The notes below the pieces were generated by a model. The model worked only from the letters and a program-made list of their open reading frames with translations. It made no database searches and was not told the DNA's origin. DNA of 14,707 nt from a bacterium (GTDB taxonomy: Bacteria > Cyanobacteriota > Vampirovibrionia > Obscuribacterales > Obscuribacteraceae). Positions within the stretch are counted from its first letter, which is position 1. Each line of letters begins with the position of its first letter. Of the stretch, positions 7,316 through 14,707 are shown in pieces. A program made the translations under genes and the position numbers. The DNA lies in NCBI GenBank assembly GCA_030431355.1, contig JAUIJG010000087.1, positions 1-14,707 of the forward strand, in the 5' to 3' direction.

Positions 7316-10300
7316 ATGCAATATCGTATCCAGCACATCACAAGCTACCATTACCCACAGAAGGCAGACCTCGGTCCCCACACCGTGCGCCTCCGCCCTG
7401 CTGTGCATGCCAAGTGCAAGCTGCTCAACTATAGCCTCTCAGTTGAGCCTGATTGTCAGGTGCGGTGGCAGTATGATCCCTGGAACAATCTTATCGCTCG
7501 CCTGGCTTTTCCTGCCGATAAGAAGATTGATGAACTTAAGCTTTGTGTGGATGCCACGGTGGAGGTCAAGCCCACCAATCCTTTTGACTTTTATGTGGAG
7601 AGCTGGTGTGAGACTTTGCCCTTCGATTATCCTGATGCTGTCAAGAAAGAGTTGCTTCCTTTCCTGGAAAAGCCTGTTCTTGGCCCGCTTTTAAGCGAAT
7701 TTATCCACCAGTTTCCCCTGGAAGGTCTGTTGGTCGACTTTCTCGTAAATCTCAACAGCCGAGTATTTGAGCATCTCAAATATGAAGTGAGGGAAGAGCC
7801 GGGTATTCAAACCAGCGAGGAGACCCTGGCTAGAAGAGCAGGAAGTTGCAGGGATACTGCTCAGATAATCATGGATATTCTGAGGTTAAAAGGGCTGGCT
7901 GCCCGTTTTGTCAGTGGCTATCTTCTTCAGGAAGTGGAAGATGAGAGCTTGCAAAAGCCGGAGATGAAACTGGATCTTCATGCCTGGACCGAAGTATATG
8001 TGCCCGGAGCCGGTTGGATCGGTTTGGATGGTACCAGTGGATTGCTCTGTTCAGAAGGTCATATTCCGCTGGCTTGCACGGTAACTCCTGAGCAAGCGGC
8101 CCCTGTTTTTGGTACCGCTAGTGAAGCTGCTGATCGATTTGATTACTCTTCCAATGTCTCCTTAATAGGAGCCGACTTCGACCATGGACAGCCATATTCC
8201 GATGACTCCTATAGAGAGATTCTAAAGTGCGGTGATACGGTAGACGCGCTGCTCGCCAGTCATGATCTGCTTCTTACCAGTGGTGGAGAGCCTACTTTTA
8301 CGGCGATAGAAAACGGTCTCTGTGCCAATGGGAATTCGGATGCTGACTCCGGAATGAGGGTGACCGAGCGTCCCGAGTGGTTTACCGAAGCGCTGGGAGA
8401 ATCCAAATGGTCCAAGTCCATGTCCTTGTTCTCGAAAGTATTCGATCAGTTTGGTGAAGGCCCGTTGCCCATTGTGGGAACAGGAAAACTTTATCCCGGT
8501 GAGAGCATGCCTAGATGGTCTATGACTCTCTTGTGGAGAGTAGATGGAGAGCCGATCTGGTTGAACCGAGATCTGTTGTCCTTCTCCGATCAATTAGATC
8601 AATTGAATCAGTCAGATCAACCCCGCGTGGAGAAACAGTCTGATACTTCAGACGATTCCGGTCGGTTTGTCCAGGCAGAAGAGTTTTTAAAAGAGCTAAG
8701 CAAGAATCTCAATGTGCAACCAAATATAATACCGGGATATGAAGACCCTGTTCAACTGGTTGTCTCGGAAGGTAATTTACCTCTGGAAGAAGAACTTTCT
8801 GAAATTTCCAGTCAGTCTGACCTGGACGATCAGGACGAACGCAAGCGTCTGGCTCGAGTTCTGGACCAGGGGGCCGGTTCTCCTGTTGGTCTATGTCTTC
8901 CCATGGCCAAGCTGGAGGACAAATGGTATTCCCAGGTTTGGAAGTTTAAGCGAGAGCGAATGTTCCTGGTGCCGGGGCAGAGTCCGATGGGCTTGCGTCT
9001 TCCCCTGGACCGCATCAGGTCTGATCTGGAATTTGAATTTGACCGGGATCCCTCCACCGCGTCAGGAGATCTGCCGGGCCGTGGTTCCCAGAGAAGCACC
9101 GAAAGTGGTGATAGAATTTCCAGCACGAAAGCTACGAATAGTCCGGAAGAAAGTCAGGACGATGTTTCAGAAAGCAATCAAGAGAGTATAGAAGAGCGGG
9201 AAGACAACTCGCGCGCGCCGGTCACCGCGCTGTGCGTGGAGAGACGGGGAGGCTTCCTCGGGGTATTCTTACCACCAATGCCTTCGGTGGATGACTTTTT
9301 GGAGTTGATTGAGGCGATTGAAGAAGCAGCGGTAGTAACATCCTGTCGCGTGAGAATAGAAGGTTACGCTCCACCTCCGGACCCCCGTATACGGAGCCTT
9401 AGTCTAACTCCGGATCCCGGTGTTTTGGAAGTTAATATGCCTGTGGCTGAGACCTTGCGCCAATACGCCCGCAACCTGGAGTTGGTGGCGAAGAGTGCGG
9501 AAAATTGCGCCCTTGGTACCGAGAAGTATCAGCTCGATGGTAGAGTCGTCGGCACTGGCGGCGGACATCATATCACTCTTGGTGGACCTACTACTCTGAA
9601 GAGTCCGTTCATCGAGCAACCGCATATTCTGGCTAGCATGGTGCGCTATTTTCAAAACCACCCCAGCCTCTCTTTCTTCTTTACAGGCTTGTTTGTTGGA
9701 CCCCATTCCCAGGCGCCACGTATAGACGAAGCTCGTCTGGAGAGCCTCTATGAGTTGGAGCTGGCTCTCAGCCAATTCCCCGGACCCGGTCAGGAAGCGG
9801 CTCCCTGGTTGACCGACAGGTTGCTTAGAAATATTTTGGTGGATATGACCGGAAACACTCACCGGGCTGAAATTTGTATCGATAAACTCTACAATCCGGA
9901 ATCGCCCACAGGACGGCTTGGCCTGGTCGAGTTGAGAGCTTTCGAAATGCCTCGGCATTATCAGATGGCGGTGGCGCAAGTCCTACTGGTGCGCGCTTTG
10001 ATCTGTCGATTTGTACTTGATCCTTATAGAGAGAAGTTAATCTCCTGGTCAGAGACCTTGCACGACAAGTACATGCTGCCTCATTATTTGATGCAGGATC
10101 TGGATGATGTGCTGAAAGATCTTAGTGAGCATGGAATGCGTTTTAGCAGGGAGTGGTTCTTACCCTTCAGGGAGTTCCGCTTTCCAGTTCTCGGCACTCT
10201 TCATAAAGAAGAGGTTTATCTTGAGTTGAGAGTGGCCCATGAACCCTGGCATGTTCTTTCGGTGGTCGAAGAGGGATCGACTGTAAGCCGCCCGGTAGAC

Positions 10301-10693
10301 TCTTCCATGGAGCGCATTCAAGTCAAGGTTTCCAATCTCAATCCGGAGAGGCAAAAAATCATAGTAAATGGAGTGGAGCTTCCACTTGCCCAGACCAGCG
10401 TGAGCGGTGAGTTTGTGGGTGCGGTCAGATTCAGAGCCTGGCAGCCACCAAATTGTATGCATCCGAATATAGAGGTGCACCATCCGATCGGGGCTTGCGA
10501 GTATCATGTTATCCATCCGGAAGGAAAGCTTTACGAAGAGCCTCCTCTTACCAGTCATGATGCATCTGCCAGGGTAAACCGGCGGTTTGTGGAAGGCAAT
10601 CATACTCCCTGGCCGGTTGAATATATTGCCACCGGTGATAGTGGAATGTTGACTCTCGATTTACGACTGCACCAGAAAGTACATGAGTGCTGA
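7316..10693 (+). CDS. Transglutaminase-like domain fused to DUF2126 putative amidoligase
   Basis: A 1125-residue protein of the COG4196/DUF2126 type. Residues 1-90 are the beta-rich N-terminal domain of bacterial transglutaminase-like enzymes (MQYRIQHITSYHY, then LGPHTVRLRP). The core has an intact Cys-His-Asp triad: C178 (GSCRDTA), H222 (LHAWTEVY), D238 (GLDGTSG). The rest is DUF2126, regarded as an amidoligase related to glutamine synthetase: LTSGGEPTF (320-328), GTGGGHH (746-752), GNTHRAEICID (846-856) and VELRAFEMP (871-879) supply the Glu, His, Asp and Asn residues expected for metal and ATP binding. Two polar segments, about 424-515 and 575-632, look like disordered insertions. The C-terminus is beta-rich. 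No signal peptide, so it is probably cytoplasmic. It is divergent from the amidotransferase-like fusion and convergent with the alpha-E gene, 29 bases apart. The start fits the family N-terminus although no good Shine-Dalgarno precedes it. Product unknown. Confidence 0.93.
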   Translation: MQYRIQHITSYHYPQKADLGPHTVRLRPAVHAKCKLLNYSLSVEPDCQVRWQYDPWNNLIARLAFPADKKIDELKLCVDATVEVKPTNPFDFYVESWCETLPFDYPDAVKKELLPFLEKPVLGPLLSEFIHQFPLEGLLVDFLVNLNSRVFEHLKYEVREEPGIQTSEETLARRAGSCRDTAQIIMDILRLKGLAARFVSGYLLQEVEDESLQKPEMKLDLHAWTEVYVPGAGWIGLDGTSGLLCSEGHIPLACTVTPEQAAPVFGTASEAADRFDYSSNVSLIGADFDHGQPYSDDSYREILKCGDTVDALLASHDLLLTSGGEPTFTAIENGLCANGNSDADSGMRVTERPEWFTEALGESKWSKSMSLFSKVFDQFGEGPLPIVGTGKLYPGESMPRWSMTLLWRVDGEPIWLNRDLLSFSDQLDQLNQSDQPRVEKQSDTSDDSGRFVQAEEFLKELSKNLNVQPNIIPGYEDPVQLVVSEGNLPLEEELSEISSQSDLDDQDERKRLARVLDQGAGSPVGLCLPMAKLEDKWYSQVWKFKRERMFLVPGQSPMGLRLPLDRIRSDLEFEFDRDPSTASGDLPGRGSQRSTESGDRISSTKATNSPEESQDDVSESNQESIEEREDNSRAPVTALCVERRGGFLGVFLPPMPSVDDFLELIEAIEEAAVVTSCRVRIEGYAPPPDPRIRSLSLTPDPGVLEVNMPVAETLRQYARNLELVAKSAENCALGTEKYQLDGRVVGTGGGHHITLGGPTTLKSPFIEQPHILASMVRYFQNHPSLSFFFTGLFVGPHSQAPRIDEARLESLYELELALSQFPGPGQEAAPWLTDRLLRNILVDMTGNTHRAEICIDKLYNPESPTGRLGLVELRAFEMPRHYQMAVAQVLLVRALICRFVLDPYREKLISWSETLHDKYMLPHYLMQDLDDVLKDLSEHGMRFSREWFLPFREFRFPVLGTLHKEEVYLELRVAHEPWHVLSVVEEGSTVSRPVDSSMERIQVKVSNLNPERQKIIVNGVELPLAQTSVSGEFVGAVRFRAWQPPNCMHPNIEVHHPIGACEYHVIHPEGKLYEEPPLTSHDASARVNRRFVEGNHTPWPVEYIATGDSGMLTLDLRLHQKVHEC
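8588..8623 (+). repeat. Degenerate 9-base tandem repeat inside the DUF2126 fusion
   Basis: Four in-frame 9-base units (GATCAATTA, GATCAATTG, AATCAGTCA, GATCAACCC) encode DQL-DQL-NQS-DQP at residues 425-436. They lie at the start of a polar, probably disordered segment and could be a site of slippage-driven length change. Confidence 0.6.
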
Positions 10694-10722
10694 CAATTAG
10701 CCCAGGAAGAACTTTGCTGCTT

Positions 10723-11733
10723 CTATTGAGCCAGAATGCTGCTGGAAGCAGGATCAAGCTCCTCGGGAATCTCTTCAGGAATTTCGGGATCGAAATAGTC
10801 TTTGTGTAGCTGACTGCAAATCTCGGTGGTCGAGTCGACAATATAGGTCAGCTCTTTGTGCAGACTTTTTTCAAGGCTTTCCTGGGTGGTTGTGTGTTTT
10901 AGCTCTTTGACCAGTTTGTTCAGCATCACCATGGATTCAGTCAACTCTTTTTGCTCAGGTGGTCTGATTCTTGCCATTATCCTTGCTGCTCTGTCCAGGC
11001 AGTAGAGAGCTGAGCGGGGAAACTCGGTATCTTTGATGAGAAATTCGAAAACCGACGGTCCGCTTATGCCGGTCTTACTCTTCTTCAAAAAAGCGTCTTG
11101 GGCCGAGCAGGATCTCAGAAGTGCCAACCACTGAGCAATTTCGATGGGGCTCTCCATATTCAATTTGGTAGGACCGATGGAATGGTATTTGAAGTCCAGT
11201 GTTCTTGCGGTCTGACCTGCTCTTTCCAGAAGAAGACCGAGTTGCATGAAATAAAAGGGCGTCTCATGGGACTGGGTATTCAGGCTGATACCCTGGATGG
11301 AGTTGATGTTGTTGATCAGGTACTGGAAAAATCTATCCCTGTCTCTCTTGTACATCCTCTTGCCTTGACCCTGGGAGATCCAGTGCCAGAGGGAATTGAT
11401 CGCCTCCCACATATCCAGACTTATGACTTCACGAATGGTGCGTGCGTTTTCTCTCGCCCAGAAAATGGAATTTTTTACAGCTACAGGATTCTCTTCGTTC
11501 CAGGTCAAGTAGTTTTGAATTAGTTCTTCGTCCTGGCGCGCATCTTCGTCAAATAGCTTTCCAAAACGCTTTCTTTCGCCCATGACTATAACCAGTGGGT
11601 ACCATCGTTCTATCTCAGGCATATTAATGTCTAAAATAAATGACCGATTTACTTGGAGTAACCGGGAGGTGCTCTCCGCTCTTTCTAGTTGGCGGAAGAG
11701 CCAGAAGCATGTTTCTGCTACTCGGGAGATCAT
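10723..11733 (-). CDS. Alpha-E domain protein (DUF403)
   Basis: A 336-residue, all-helical protein of the alpha-E family (COG2307). The N-terminus MISRVAETCFWLFRQLERAE matches the family signature SRVAE...YW..RYLERAE, and a second, similar helix pair repeats it at about 159-180 (FYFMQLGLLLERAGQTART), as expected for this internally duplicated family. Alpha-E proteins have no proven reaction; they travel with circularly permuted ATP-grasp and transglutaminase genes and are thought to work with the ligase, as substrate carrier or partner. Here the gene begins 2 bases after the stop of the ATP-grasp gene, and its GGAGG ribosome site lies within that gene's last codons, 10 bases before the ATG, so translation is probably coupled. 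No membrane segment is seen. The acidic, Pro/Glu-rich C-terminus (about 315-328) looks flexible. Confidence 0.92.
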   Translation of the reverse strand: MISRVAETCFWLFRQLERAESTSRLLQVNRSFILDINMPEIERWYPLVIVMGERKRFGKLFDEDARQDEELIQNYLTWNEENPVAVKNSIFWARENARTIREVISLDMWEAINSLWHWISQGQGKRMYKRDRDRFFQYLINNINSIQGISLNTQSHETPFYFMQLGLLLERAGQTARTLDFKYHSIGPTKLNMESPIEIAQWLALLRSCSAQDAFLKKSKTGISGPSVFEFLIKDTEFPRSALYCLDRAARIMARIRPPEQKELTESMVMLNKLVKELKHTTTQESLEKSLHKELTYIVDSTTEICSQLHKDYFDPEIPEEIPEELDPASSSILAQ

Positions 11734-11735
11734 AG

Positions 11736-13211
11736 TTAGGAATCCTCCAGGATCCAGGTGTCTTTGGTGCCACCACCCTGGCTGGAATTGACCACATAAG
11801 AGTCCTCCACAAGGGCGACTCTGGTGAGACCACCCGGCAGAACTCGAGTGTGCTGGCCGCTGATGATGTAAGGTCTCAGGTCTACACGTCTGGGCGCTGT
11901 GCCGGAGCCGGATCCTGTCCAGGTGGGACAGGTCGAGAGTTCCACCAACGGCTGAGCTATGTAACCTCGGGGGTTGGCTTCAATCTGGGTTTTGAAGCTT
12001 TGAATCTGGGCTTTAGTGGATTTCGGTCCGATCAACATTCCGTAACCACCGGATGCGTCCACCGCTTTTACCACCAGGTCTTTGAGATTCTCTAAGACAA
12101 ACTTTCTGTCTTTTTCTCGATGACAAAGATAGGTGGTGACCTGGGAAATCACCGGTTCTTCCGACAAATAAAAACGAATCATCTCCGGGACATAAGGATA
12201 AATAGCCTTATCGTCGGCAACACCGTTACCGATAGCGTTGGCCAGGGTGACGTTTCCTTCTTTATATGCCTCAAAAATTCCGGGTACTCCCAGGAGGCTT
12301 TTTTTGTTGAAGACCTCGGGATCTATGAAGTCGTCGTCGATGCGTCTGTAGATCACGTGGACCCGCTGGGGTCCGTTAGTGGTTTTCACATACACTATTT
12401 TGTTGCGAACAAAGAGGTCGCTGCCCTGTACAAGCTCGCAGCCCATGCGTCTCGCTAAAAAGCTGTGTTCGAAGTAGGCAGAATTATATGGACCCGGTGT
12501 CAAGACAACTGCTCTAGTCTCCGACTCTGATACGGGAGATAGCTCCGTAAGCGCTCCTCGGAGCCAGTGAGGGTAATCCTCTACTGTTTTAATACGTGCC
12601 CGGGCGAAGATACGAGGAAAGACTCGCTTCATCATGGCACGGTTTTCCAGAACATAGGAAACTCCCGATGGGGTTCTCAGGTTATCCTCTAGTACCACGA
12701 AGTTTCCGTCAGGACCGCGAATCAGATCGATGCCGGCCACATGAACATAAACTCCGCCGACGGGCATGATCCCTTCGGCTTCTTTGAGGTAGCCGCTGGA
12801 GTTTTTTACCAGATGTTCAGGAATCAGTCCTTCTTTCAAGATCTTCTTGTCATGGTAGATGTCTTTCAAAAACATGTTGAGGGCTTGAATTCTTTGAATT
12901 AATCCGCGCTCGCACTTTTGCCATTCTGATCCCGATACCGCCCTTGGTATTAAGTCGAAAGGCATTATCTTCTCCACACCCTGACTGTCGGAGTATACTG
13001 AGAAAGTAATGCCGCCCAGCATAAAAGCTTCGTCCGCTAGCTGTTGCCGGAGCACGAATTCGCTCTCTCCAAACTCGTCCAACAATTTTGTTAGACCTTT
13101 TAGTCCCTGGCGTGGCTTGTTCGCATCCGAGAAATACTCGTCATACGTTCCTTTTATGGGACGGTATGATGAAAGCAAAGGTCTTGTCATATCTGTCTTC
13201 TTGTTGGACAT
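11736..13211 (-). CDS. Circularly permuted ATP-grasp ligase (COG2308 type)
   Basis: A 491-residue protein, the usual length for this family. Diagnostic blocks in order: [20 protein letters not shown] (171-190), [13 protein letters not shown] (286-298), [19 protein letters not shown] (324-342), [17 protein letters not shown] (380-396), [12 protein letters not shown] (416-427), DLRPYI (444-449), GGLTRVA (460-466) and a C-terminal [11 protein letters not shown] (476-486). The ATP-binding lysine and glycine loop (K382, GGYG 388-391) come after the acidic metal-binding blocks, the reverse of ordinary ATP-grasp enzymes, hence the permutation. It is expected to activate a carboxylate with ATP and join it to an amine; the substrate is unknown. 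It is the first gene of a two-gene operon with alpha-E. The start used is the ATG at 13211-13209 with GAG 7 bases upstream; M8 (MTRPLLSSY) is an equally plausible start. Confidence 0.93.
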   Translation of the reverse strand: MSNKKTDMTRPLLSSYRPIKGTYDEYFSDANKPRQGLKGLTKLLDEFGESEFVLRQQLADEAFMLGGITFSVYSDSQGVEKIMPFDLIPRAVSGSEWQKCERGLIQRIQALNMFLKDIYHDKKILKEGLIPEHLVKNSSGYLKEAEGIMPVGGVYVHVAGIDLIRGPDGNFVVLEDNLRTPSGVSYVLENRAMMKRVFPRIFARARIKTVEDYPHWLRGALTELSPVSESETRAVVLTPGPYNSAYFEHSFLARRMGCELVQGSDLFVRNKIVYVKTTNGPQRVHVIYRRIDDDFIDPEVFNKKSLLGVPGIFEAYKEGNVTLANAIGNGVADDKAIYPYVPEMIRFYLSEEPVISQVTTYLCHREKDRKFVLENLKDLVVKAVDASGGYGMLIGPKSTKAQIQSFKTQIEANPRGYIAQPLVELSTCPTWTGSGSGTAPRRVDLRPYIISGQHTRVLPGGLTRVALVEDSYVVNSSQGGGTKDTWILEDS

Positions 13212-13268
13212 TCTTGGGCTCGTCTTCCAGCAGTCTTGCGGAACCTCTGAAATTATTTTGGAGTTCTA

Positions 13269-13296
13269 ATTGTACATTAATTGCCGGTTTTGTTAA
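13269..13296 (-). promoter_or_regulatory. Sigma-70-type promoter for the ATP-grasp/alpha-E operon
   Basis: On the minus strand TTAACA (13296-13291, five of six matches to TTGACA) is followed after 16 bases by TACAAT (13274-13269, five of six matches to TATAAT). It lies 57 bases upstream of the ATP-grasp ATG in the same orientation. No operator or riboswitch is evident in the leader. Confidence 0.5.
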
Positions 13297-13643
13297 TGAG
13301 GCTTCGTAGTCTTGCCGCACTACTGTTCCTTTGGCGGGCTCCACTGTTATTTGGACGCGATTGTTTTTTTGAATCCAGGCAGGTAGCGTTCCCAGACACC
13401 GGGCGATTAAGATTTCTTTGCAAAAAATTGAAGGTTAGTAGGGCTGCGATCTATCGAACTTTAGCAACCATCTATGCCTCCTTGTTAAAACTGCCCGGTC
13501 TGCTGAATCGCCCAAAGCAGAGGCGAGAGCAAGAAGTTCTGCGGCGAATCGAAAAGCTAAAGTGGTGGCATTGGTGGTGCTCTGTCGTGTTCAATGTTTC
13601 TGTCTTTGTGTAGCATACCTTAAGATTTGTTTGTGCTAGAGCC
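13297..13643. other. Non-coding stretch, no supported gene
   Basis: I see no tRNA, repeat array or convincing gene in these 347 bases. A plus-strand frame open from 13281 to 13613 contains a short stretch (KKLKVSRAAIYRTL) that looks faintly like a helix-turn-helix, but it has no ribosome site and an odd Trp-rich end. It may be a decayed gene or chance. Confidence 0.4.
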
Positions 13644-13671
13644 TTCTTCTGGTGATTCAACACGTTATAAT
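13644..13671 (+). promoter_or_regulatory. Possible promoter of the 191-residue gene
   Basis: A perfect TATAAT at 13666-13671 lies 146 bases upstream of the chosen start codon. The -35 region is poor (TTCTTC at 13644-13649, 16-base spacer), so an activator or alternative sigma recognition may be needed. Confidence 0.4.
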
Positions 13672-13676
13672 GGGTT

Positions 13677-13737
13677 ATCGCCGTTAATTAGCGATTTTGT
13701 TCGAAGCGCTCTGATCTTGTAGAAATCTCGATCTACA
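13677..13737 (+). other. Two small hairpins in the leader of the 191-residue gene
   Basis: ATCGC (13677-13681) pairs with GCGAT (13691-13695) around a 9-base AT-rich loop, right at the expected transcript start. TGTAGA (13718-13723) pairs with TCTACA (13732-13737) around an 8-base loop. Both are short; they could stabilise the 5' end or be chance. No match to a known riboswitch is seen. Confidence 0.3.
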
Positions 13738-13806
13738 TGATATGGGAGTGAAAGTCCTTCGTTTTGCGCTAGTGGCGCGTCTTTTATTGGTTGTCGAGAA
13801 GCTGCT

Positions 13807-13811
13807 GGGAG
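13807..13811 (+). promoter_or_regulatory. Shine-Dalgarno that fixes the 191-residue gene start
   Basis: GGGAG sits 5 bases before the ATG at 13817. The longer in-frame ATG at 13742 has no ribosome site. Confidence 0.6.
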
Positions 13812-13816
13812 AATTC

Positions 13817-14392
13817 ATGGCTGAAGTTAATAAGATTGAGATTCCAAATCAGAGCGGCGAGGTGGTCGCAGAGTTGGTAGTTCCCGAAGAGTGGGAACAG
13901 GGCACCAAGCCCCCCAGGCCAGGCTATCTCTGGATTTCTAAATTTTTCGTCTCACCTAAAGATGAAAGAGTGGGAGTTTGCCTCAGAGATCCTGCCAAGA
14001 AGACCTATCACTACCTTGAAGCTCAGCAGAATCCCTTTCTTGAGCTGCTCAGAAGACCTGCCCATGAGTTGAGCGAAGACGAGTTCCTCAGTGTTCATCT
14101 TATGTTGGAGCAAGTAGGCTGGCCCGGTCGTTTCAAGCGTGATTACGCCAAAACTGTAGAATTTGAGTCGACCAACGTGCTCGAAATCCAGGGACTGTGG
14201 CTCCAGGAGAATATCCGTGCCCGGGGCATAATTGTGGATACCACATTCGATGGTGATAATTATGTCCAGGAAGCCTGGTTTGTTGCTCCTCCTGAAGTGT
14301 TCGACGATTTCGCCGATGAAGCGGACCAGATTTTTGCTTCTCTGCAATGGAGTCAGAGTGCTGTCAAGGAAGCTGAAACAGCCTCCGCCTGA
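13817..14392 (+). CDS. Unknown 191-residue soluble protein
   Basis: I do not recognise this protein. It is acidic, has no membrane helix or cysteine pairs, and mixes strands and helices: a beta-rich start (NKIEIPNQSGEVVAELVVP), WISKFFVSPKDERVGVCLRD (about 44-63), a central helical part, a second beta part (VLEIQGLWLQENIRARGIIV) and YVQEAWFVAPPEVFDDFADEA leading to IFASLQW near the end. The final helix closing on a Trp is reminiscent of PsbP/Mog1-like folds, but that is a visual impression only. It is a monocistronic unit: its own -10 box and leader upstream and a strong terminator downstream. An ATG 75 bases earlier (13742) would add a hydrophobic 25-residue N-terminus; I prefer 13817 for its ribosome site, and a signal-like extension cannot be fully excluded. 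It is divergent from the ATP-grasp operon. Confidence 0.8.
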   Translation: MAEVNKIEIPNQSGEVVAELVVPEEWEQGTKPPRPGYLWISKFFVSPKDERVGVCLRDPAKKTYHYLEAQQNPFLELLRRPAHELSEDEFLSVHLMLEQVGWPGRFKRDYAKTVEFESTNVLEIQGLWLQENIRARGIIVDTTFDGDNYVQEAWFVAPPEVFDDFADEADQIFASLQWSQSAVKEAETASA

Positions 14393-14415
14393 TTTCAAAA
14401 GGTCAATCAATTTTT

Positions 14416-14457
14416 AGCTGACTTTCCTGTCAATAGCAGGTCAGTCAGCTTTTATTT
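14416..14457 (+). terminator. Intrinsic terminator after the 191-residue gene
   Basis: AGCTGACT (14416-14423) pairs perfectly with AGTCAGCT (14443-14450). An inner CCTG/CAGG pair extends the structure, and TTTATTT follows at once. It starts 23 bases after the stop codon and separates this gene from the next. Confidence 0.85.
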
Positions 14458-14504
14458 GCTAAATTTAATTCTGTTTTTCAAAGTAATGGATACCGTCAGG
14501 TTGT

Positions 14505-14511
14505 AAGGAGG
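14505..14511 (+). promoter_or_regulatory. Strong Shine-Dalgarno of the right-edge gene
   Basis: AAGGAGG, a near-perfect anti-16S match, ends 5 bases before the ATG at 14517. It is the best ribosome site in the window and suggests high expression. Confidence 0.8.
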
Positions 14512-14516
14512 TTCAA

Positions 14517-14707
14517 ATGTTCAAGAAAAAGCTTACTGAGGTTGCTGTGGAGTCGGTGACAGAATACCTTGAGGAGAAACTCGAATATCTGAAGACCCTG
14601 GATCTTGACAACGACGGACAAAAAGATGTCGATCAAATTGTGGAGATCGTCAACCGCTGCGGTGACGCGGTCAAAGGTGAGGGCACGCAGATGTTCTCGT
14701 CCGGATC
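14517..14707 (+). CDS. Unknown protein with an EF-hand-like acidic loop (3' end off the window)
   Basis: Partial; 63 residues are visible. The N-terminus is a charged amphipathic helix (MFKKKLTEVAVESVTEYLEE). It is followed by an EF-hand-like loop at residues 29-40 with Asp at loop positions 1, 3, 5 and 9 and Gly at 6 (DLDNDGQKDVDQ). Position 12 is Gln rather than Glu, so calcium binding may be weaker or of dockerin type. A second helix (IVEIVNRCGDAVKGEG) completes a helix-loop-helix. There is no signal peptide or membrane helix in what is visible, so a cytoplasmic calcium-responsive role is possible but unproven. The gene stands alone after a terminator, with about 60 bases of leader and no clear promoter boxes. 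The family cannot be named from this fragment. Confidence 0.75.
   Translation, partial: MFKKKLTEVAVESVTEYLEEKLEYLKTLDLDNDGQKDVDQIVEIVNRCGDAVKGEGTQMFSSG

Noticed and set aside
13141..13344. Minus-strand 67-residue frame overlapping the ATP-grasp start
   Set aside because: It overlaps the start of the well-supported ATP-grasp gene in another frame and contains that gene's promoter; no family resemblance.
13281..13613. Plus-strand frame of 110 codons with a faint helix-turn-helix-like stretch
   Set aside because: It would start with TTG, has no ribosome site, overlaps the ATP-grasp promoter, and its composition (Trp/Cys/Phe-rich end) does not look like a real protein.

Overview
The window is a bacterial chromosomal segment with dense coding on both strands, mid-range base composition, and no rRNA, tRNA, CRISPR array, phage or insertion-sequence signature that I could see. 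Two features lean weakly towards the Cyanobacteriota/Melainabacteria side of the tree: tandem Hanks-type kinases with an N-terminal cysteine motif and a C-terminal pentapeptide-repeat tail (the layout of cyanobacterial SpkB), and an ATP-grasp/alpha-E/transglutaminase cluster. This placement is inference only.

Region 1 (1-4510). A SixA-type phosphohistidine phosphatase runs off the left edge on the minus strand. Facing away from it are two tandem, clearly paralogous membrane Ser/Thr kinases (545-2290 and 2333-4447). Each has a Cys4 zinc-ribbon-like head, a complete protein kinase domain, one transmembrane helix, a short shared module and a run of pentapeptide repeats (about 18 in the first, about 35 in the second). 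A GC-rich hairpin follows the second kinase.

Region 2 (4511-13300). A small prepilin-like protein (4629-4853) converges on a large cluster that I read as a predicted amide/peptide-bond-forming system. Its parts are: a circularly permuted ATP-grasp protein followed 2 bases later by an alpha-E protein (minus strand, 13211-10723); a 1125-residue transglutaminase-DUF2126 amidoligase fusion (plus strand, 7316-10693); and, divergent from that, a 674-residue fusion of a class II glutamine-amidotransferase-like domain to a second transglutaminase (minus strand, 7222-5198), followed 17 bases later by a 107-residue unknown protein. In related clusters known to me the Ntn-hydrolase partner is often the proteasome-like peptidase Anbu. 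Here the only Ntn-type fold is the amidotransferase-like domain, which lacks the catalytic cysteine and the oxyanion-hole asparagine. Two predicted ligases, two transglutaminase-like enzymes, alpha-E and this apparently degenerate domain probably make, move or trim an amide-linked product that is not identified here.

Region 3 (13212-14707). A roughly 530-base non-coding divergent region holds a good minus-strand promoter for the ATP-grasp/alpha-E operon and a consensus -10 box for the next plus-strand gene. That gene encodes a 191-residue protein I do not recognise and ends in a strong intrinsic terminator. The right edge holds the start of a gene with a strong Shine-Dalgarno sequence and an EF-hand-like acidic loop.
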